DNA from: Strigops habroptila
Lineage: Eukaryota > Chordata > Aves > Psittaciformes > Psittacidae
Assembly: GCF_004027225.2 (NCBI RefSeq)
Contig: NC_044277.2
Span: 84,332,283-84,396,282, forward strand
Direction of reading: 5' to 3'
DNA: 64,000 nt
Part shown: positions 61,067 through 64,000 of the stretch, piece by piece
Position numbering within the stretch: the first letter of the stretch is position 1
Layout of the letters: the number at the start of each line of letters is the position of its first letter
Position numbers and translations under genes: made by a program
The notes under the pieces: generated by a model
The model's database searches: none
What the model saw: only the letters and a program-made list of their open reading frames with translations
Told to the model about the DNA's origin: nothing

Positions 61067-62156
61067 GTACTGTAACGATTTCTGGAGATTATTTATTTCA
61101 TATACTCTTGGATGGTGTTGCTTTTCTGACAAAATCATAGAAAAGAAAGGAAGCAGAGATCTGAATAGGAAATTGAAAATGCTTGGGAAAGTGATTTACT
61201 TGCACAGGCATGGTCTAGAAGGTGGATGTCTTATACAAGAAGAGCAATTTATTGTACAGAGTTCTATGATTTCTAGAGCTCACTGGCTAGCATATCTATC
61301 ATAGCAAAGTAAGAACCACTATGTTTGCCTAAGCCAGCTAATCTGTTCTTGTGCTCTGTAGTTTTTAAGAACATCAGATCAGCTCCTGGTTTGCGAGTTA
61401 CTCAGGACACAAACTGTCTTTAATCTAAGGCCATTTAGTCCCTGCCTAGAGCTCTCAGCTAAACCTGCAATGCAAATGACAAATAGCAACGTTTGTGGTC
61501 TACTGAATATGGAAACTTTGTCCTGCAGAAGAACTGGGAAGCTAGGATCTGGGATAGCACTGTAAGAGTTTCAGGACATTTTTGAAAGTCAAAATGGGAA
61601 TTCAGGATGCTTAGCATGCAAAACTCAGGGCAATGCTTGCCCAAGCACTGGCAGAAATATTTTGTCCTAAGGAATATCCTAAAGGAATAGTTTGACTGTT
61701 ACCGTTAAGAGTATTTGTTCGCTACAATTATGAGCATCAAAAGGCTCTTGCAGAAATTGAAGCATAAAAGATGCCATAAAAGACACCATAAAAGACAGTC
61801 TCTCAGAACCCTCTAGCCCAGGCACTGGTAAGAAACACTACCAACTGTCACTCCAAGGTGCTGTAAATGACAGTGCAATAACTATTCTGATGAACAAACA
61901 CAAAACAAGGTTGGAGGCTGCTTTTCCCCCAACCTAAATGACAGCTAGTGTCATCAGTGAAACAGGACGTGCTAAACCTTGTCTGACTTTATAATGGTTA
62001 ATCCTCCTCATTCTTAATATAGATAAATACCTTTAGAAACCCTTTAAATCACAAAAGAACATTCAAAAAACAAAGAGAAACTTGCAGGCACATGTCAGTC
62101 ATAATTAGTGGTTTGCTAATAGCATCTTTTCTCCCTTTCTGTGCAGGTTCAGCACA

Positions 62157-63775
62157 ATGGAAGCTTTGAATAATGCAAACACAAGCTTTGCTCTTGAGTT
62201 TTTCAAACAGGAGTGTCAAGAAGATGGTGACAAGAATATTTTGTTCTCCCCTTTGAGTATTTCATCAGCCCTGGCTACTGTTTATTTGGGAGCCAAAAGT
62301 AACACAGCAGATCAGATGGCAAAGGTGAGTCTGAGCTTCAAAAGGTAGCTGTCTGAAGGGGTTGTCTCTTGGAATAACTTCCTCTATGGAAGAAATTTAT
62401 TGTGATGGAACAGAGGAAAGCCATAAGCAGAAAAATTAATCAAAACTCTACACACATGTATGATAGCTCCCATCTCATCCATGATGTGCACTGCAATGAA
62501 TGGACCAGTTCTCCACTTATGCAGGTCAAAAAAATAGTCTACTCTAGCCTCTGGAAACAGGCCCTCAAAAAATGAAAGAAGTGGCACTGGTGACATTGTT
62601 TCCTTTTAAATCTCACCAGTAGAAATAAGGGATCTGTATCCCAAAGATCAGTAACTCAGATGAGTACTCAGCAGAGAATGGGACGCCTGGATTCTCGTTC
62701 TACTTTGCCACAGACAATTCCCATCTCATGCCTCGCCTGTTTGGAAGTGACCTCACACAAAAAGACTCTCTTCTATAGGTATTCTAAGTTTTGCACTTTG
62801 CTAAACATAAATCCACTTCCACCAGATCAGAAAAGAAACATGGTGAGACTAAAAGCCTTACTTTGGGGTATGTATTTTACAGCCAAAATCTGTAATCTGC
62901 TGAAATTCCGAAGTCATATTTGTGCAAAGTTCATAGCTTCAACAGGTGGCTGTGGGAACAATCTCAGTGCAGTTATCTAGCTCCTATCTTAGGAGGTGAG
63001 GCTTGTGAGTTTGTATCTGCTAAAGCAGAAGTTGTCCAACCTGCTAAGGCAGATCTAACTTCTGATTTACAGGACAGAAGAGGGCTGATAGGGTAACAGA
63101 GAAAGGAGTGATCTTCTGTTAAGAAGAAGGGAAAACAAACAAAAAAGAGGGCATAGCTCTTCCAAACAAATGTTCCAAGGCTGGATGCACCCCTTTGTAG
63201 CCTGGGTAAAGTGTACCTGCTCAGAACAAGGGATTTAAGGCATGAAACTGTCTGCACTATTTTTCACGCCTTCTGACACATAGCAGCACTACATTTAGAC
63301 TTGTGCTTTGGTAGCCTCCACTAGGAGATAATTGGCTCTTCCCAGGTATTTGTTGGTCAGCCCAGGGCATTCCTACCTAGAGGAATCTACCTGCAGCTCA
63401 GAGGAGGTAGATTCCTCTAGATAGGTCAGGTACATGAAAGTTTTGCCCTGCAGCCTTAAGTGCGTGCTTAGTGTGCACAAGTCATTTTGTACACATGGAC
63501 CTTGAGACCCAACCAAAGATTTCATATTCAGTCAGGACTGGACACAAGAATGAAATCTGAGTTCGACTTTCTTCATCATCAGTCCCATGACATCACTGAA
63601 AGATTTTACTGCAATGGCAAATTTTCTATCATTGCATTTATTATTGCTTTTTCCACTATAGGTACTTCACTTCAACAAAGTTGAAGGAGCCAGGAATGTC
63701 ACCTCAACCATAAAAATGCAAGTCTTTTCCAGAACAGAAGAGCGTCTAGCAAACCAATGTACTTGTTTCCAGAAG
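62157..63775 (+). CDS. SERPINB2: SERPINB2-like clade B serpin, first two coding exons (gene continues past the window)
   Basis: Coding exon 62157-62324 (56 codons, MEALNNANTSFALEFFKQ at the start) is preceded by an acceptor at 62146 and followed by GTGAGT. The next exon 63662-63775 (38 codons, starting VLHFNKVEGARNVT) ends at a GTATCT donor. The second exon is more than twice the 17 codons of the ovalbumin genes, so the C-D interhelical loop is long, as in human SERPINB2 (PAI-2). The stretch NKVEGARNVT resembles human NEVGANAVT. The loop contains Cys-Thr-Cys. The alternatives are SERPINB10 or MENT, but the basic nuclear-targeting loop of MENT is absent. PAI-2 type proteins inhibit urokinase and act mostly inside cells. 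The reactive loop is outside the window, so specificity cannot be judged. The intron between these exons has a 21-bp hairpin. Confidence 0.7.
63372..63425. repeat. 21-bp near-perfect hairpin in SERPINB2-like intron
   Basis: The left arm 63372-63392 (CCTACCTAGAGGAATCTACC plus T) and right arm 63405-63425 pair at 20 of 21 positions around a 12-nt loop. It lies 236 bp before the exon at 63662. Confidence 0.93.
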
Positions 63776-64000
63776 GTATCTCATCAAGTCTAGTGATCAA
63801 ACTATGGGCATGGTCACATCTTCTCTTGCTTGTATTTTCCTTCCACATTTGCATTTGCATGTTTGCCTTCCTCAGACGTAGTGTACACAATTAATTGGTA
63901 CAGCATCCTGTGATACCTTCACCTAATGCAATACTTACTACCCCTTTTTAGGCAGAATTGCAAAAACTAACCTCAAATTTGCAAAATTTAAAATTTAATG

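Overview
The window comes from a bird genome and covers part of the clade B (ovalbumin-type) serpin cluster. CR1 LINE 3' ends carrying the avian ATTCTATGAT-type terminus occur on both strands. The gene order also matches the one known from chicken: SERPINB12, OVALX, OVALY, OVAL, then a SERPINB2-like gene. The ovalbumin protein looks more neoavian than fowl-like (for example Ser, not Arg, at reactive-loop position P14). That lineage call is inference.

Layout, all on the + strand. SERPINB12 has coding exons from 253 to 4917. OVALX has a leader exon near 10740 and coding exons from 12062 to 18202. OVALY has a leader near 26026 and coding exons from 27634 to 32347. OVAL has a 47-nt leader at 43924 and coding exons from 45668 to 50806. 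A SERPINB2-like gene begins at 62157 and runs off the right edge after its second coding exon. In every complete gene the exons follow the ov-serpin plan: 168, then 51 (63 in SERPINB12), 129, 118, 143, 156 (168 in SERPINB12), then a final coding exon of about 400 nt. All splice sites are GT-AG and I see no break in any reading frame. Predicted lengths are 397, 388, 388 and 386 aa.

The X, Y and OVAL genes are three copies of one tandem unit (start sites about 15.3 and 17.9 kb apart). Their promoters, leader exons, distal upstream blocks and 3' UTRs still align. OVAL alone keeps a near-consensus COUP-TF type DR1 element about 80 bp upstream of its start. All three keep a block at -0.8 to -1.65 kb which in OVAL lies where the steroid-dependent regulatory element is known in chicken. 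OVALX and OVALY share a nearly identical tract over exon 7 and its flanking introns. This suggests gene conversion, while their reactive-centre loops differ sharply.

Spaces between genes hold CR1 fragments, a pentanucleotide microsatellite, poly(A) runs, several strong inverted repeats and unclassified unique sequence. Most striking is a ~570-bp, roughly 97-98% identical inverted pair of a nested CR1 composite on either side of OVAL. No tRNA, rRNA, CRISPR or bacterial-type feature was found.

As to how the genes work together: the three ovalbumin-family genes encode secreted egg-white proteins made in oviduct. SERPINB12 and SERPINB2-like proteins are mostly intracellular protease regulators elsewhere. 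Only the ovalbumin trio seems to share regulatory sequence here.
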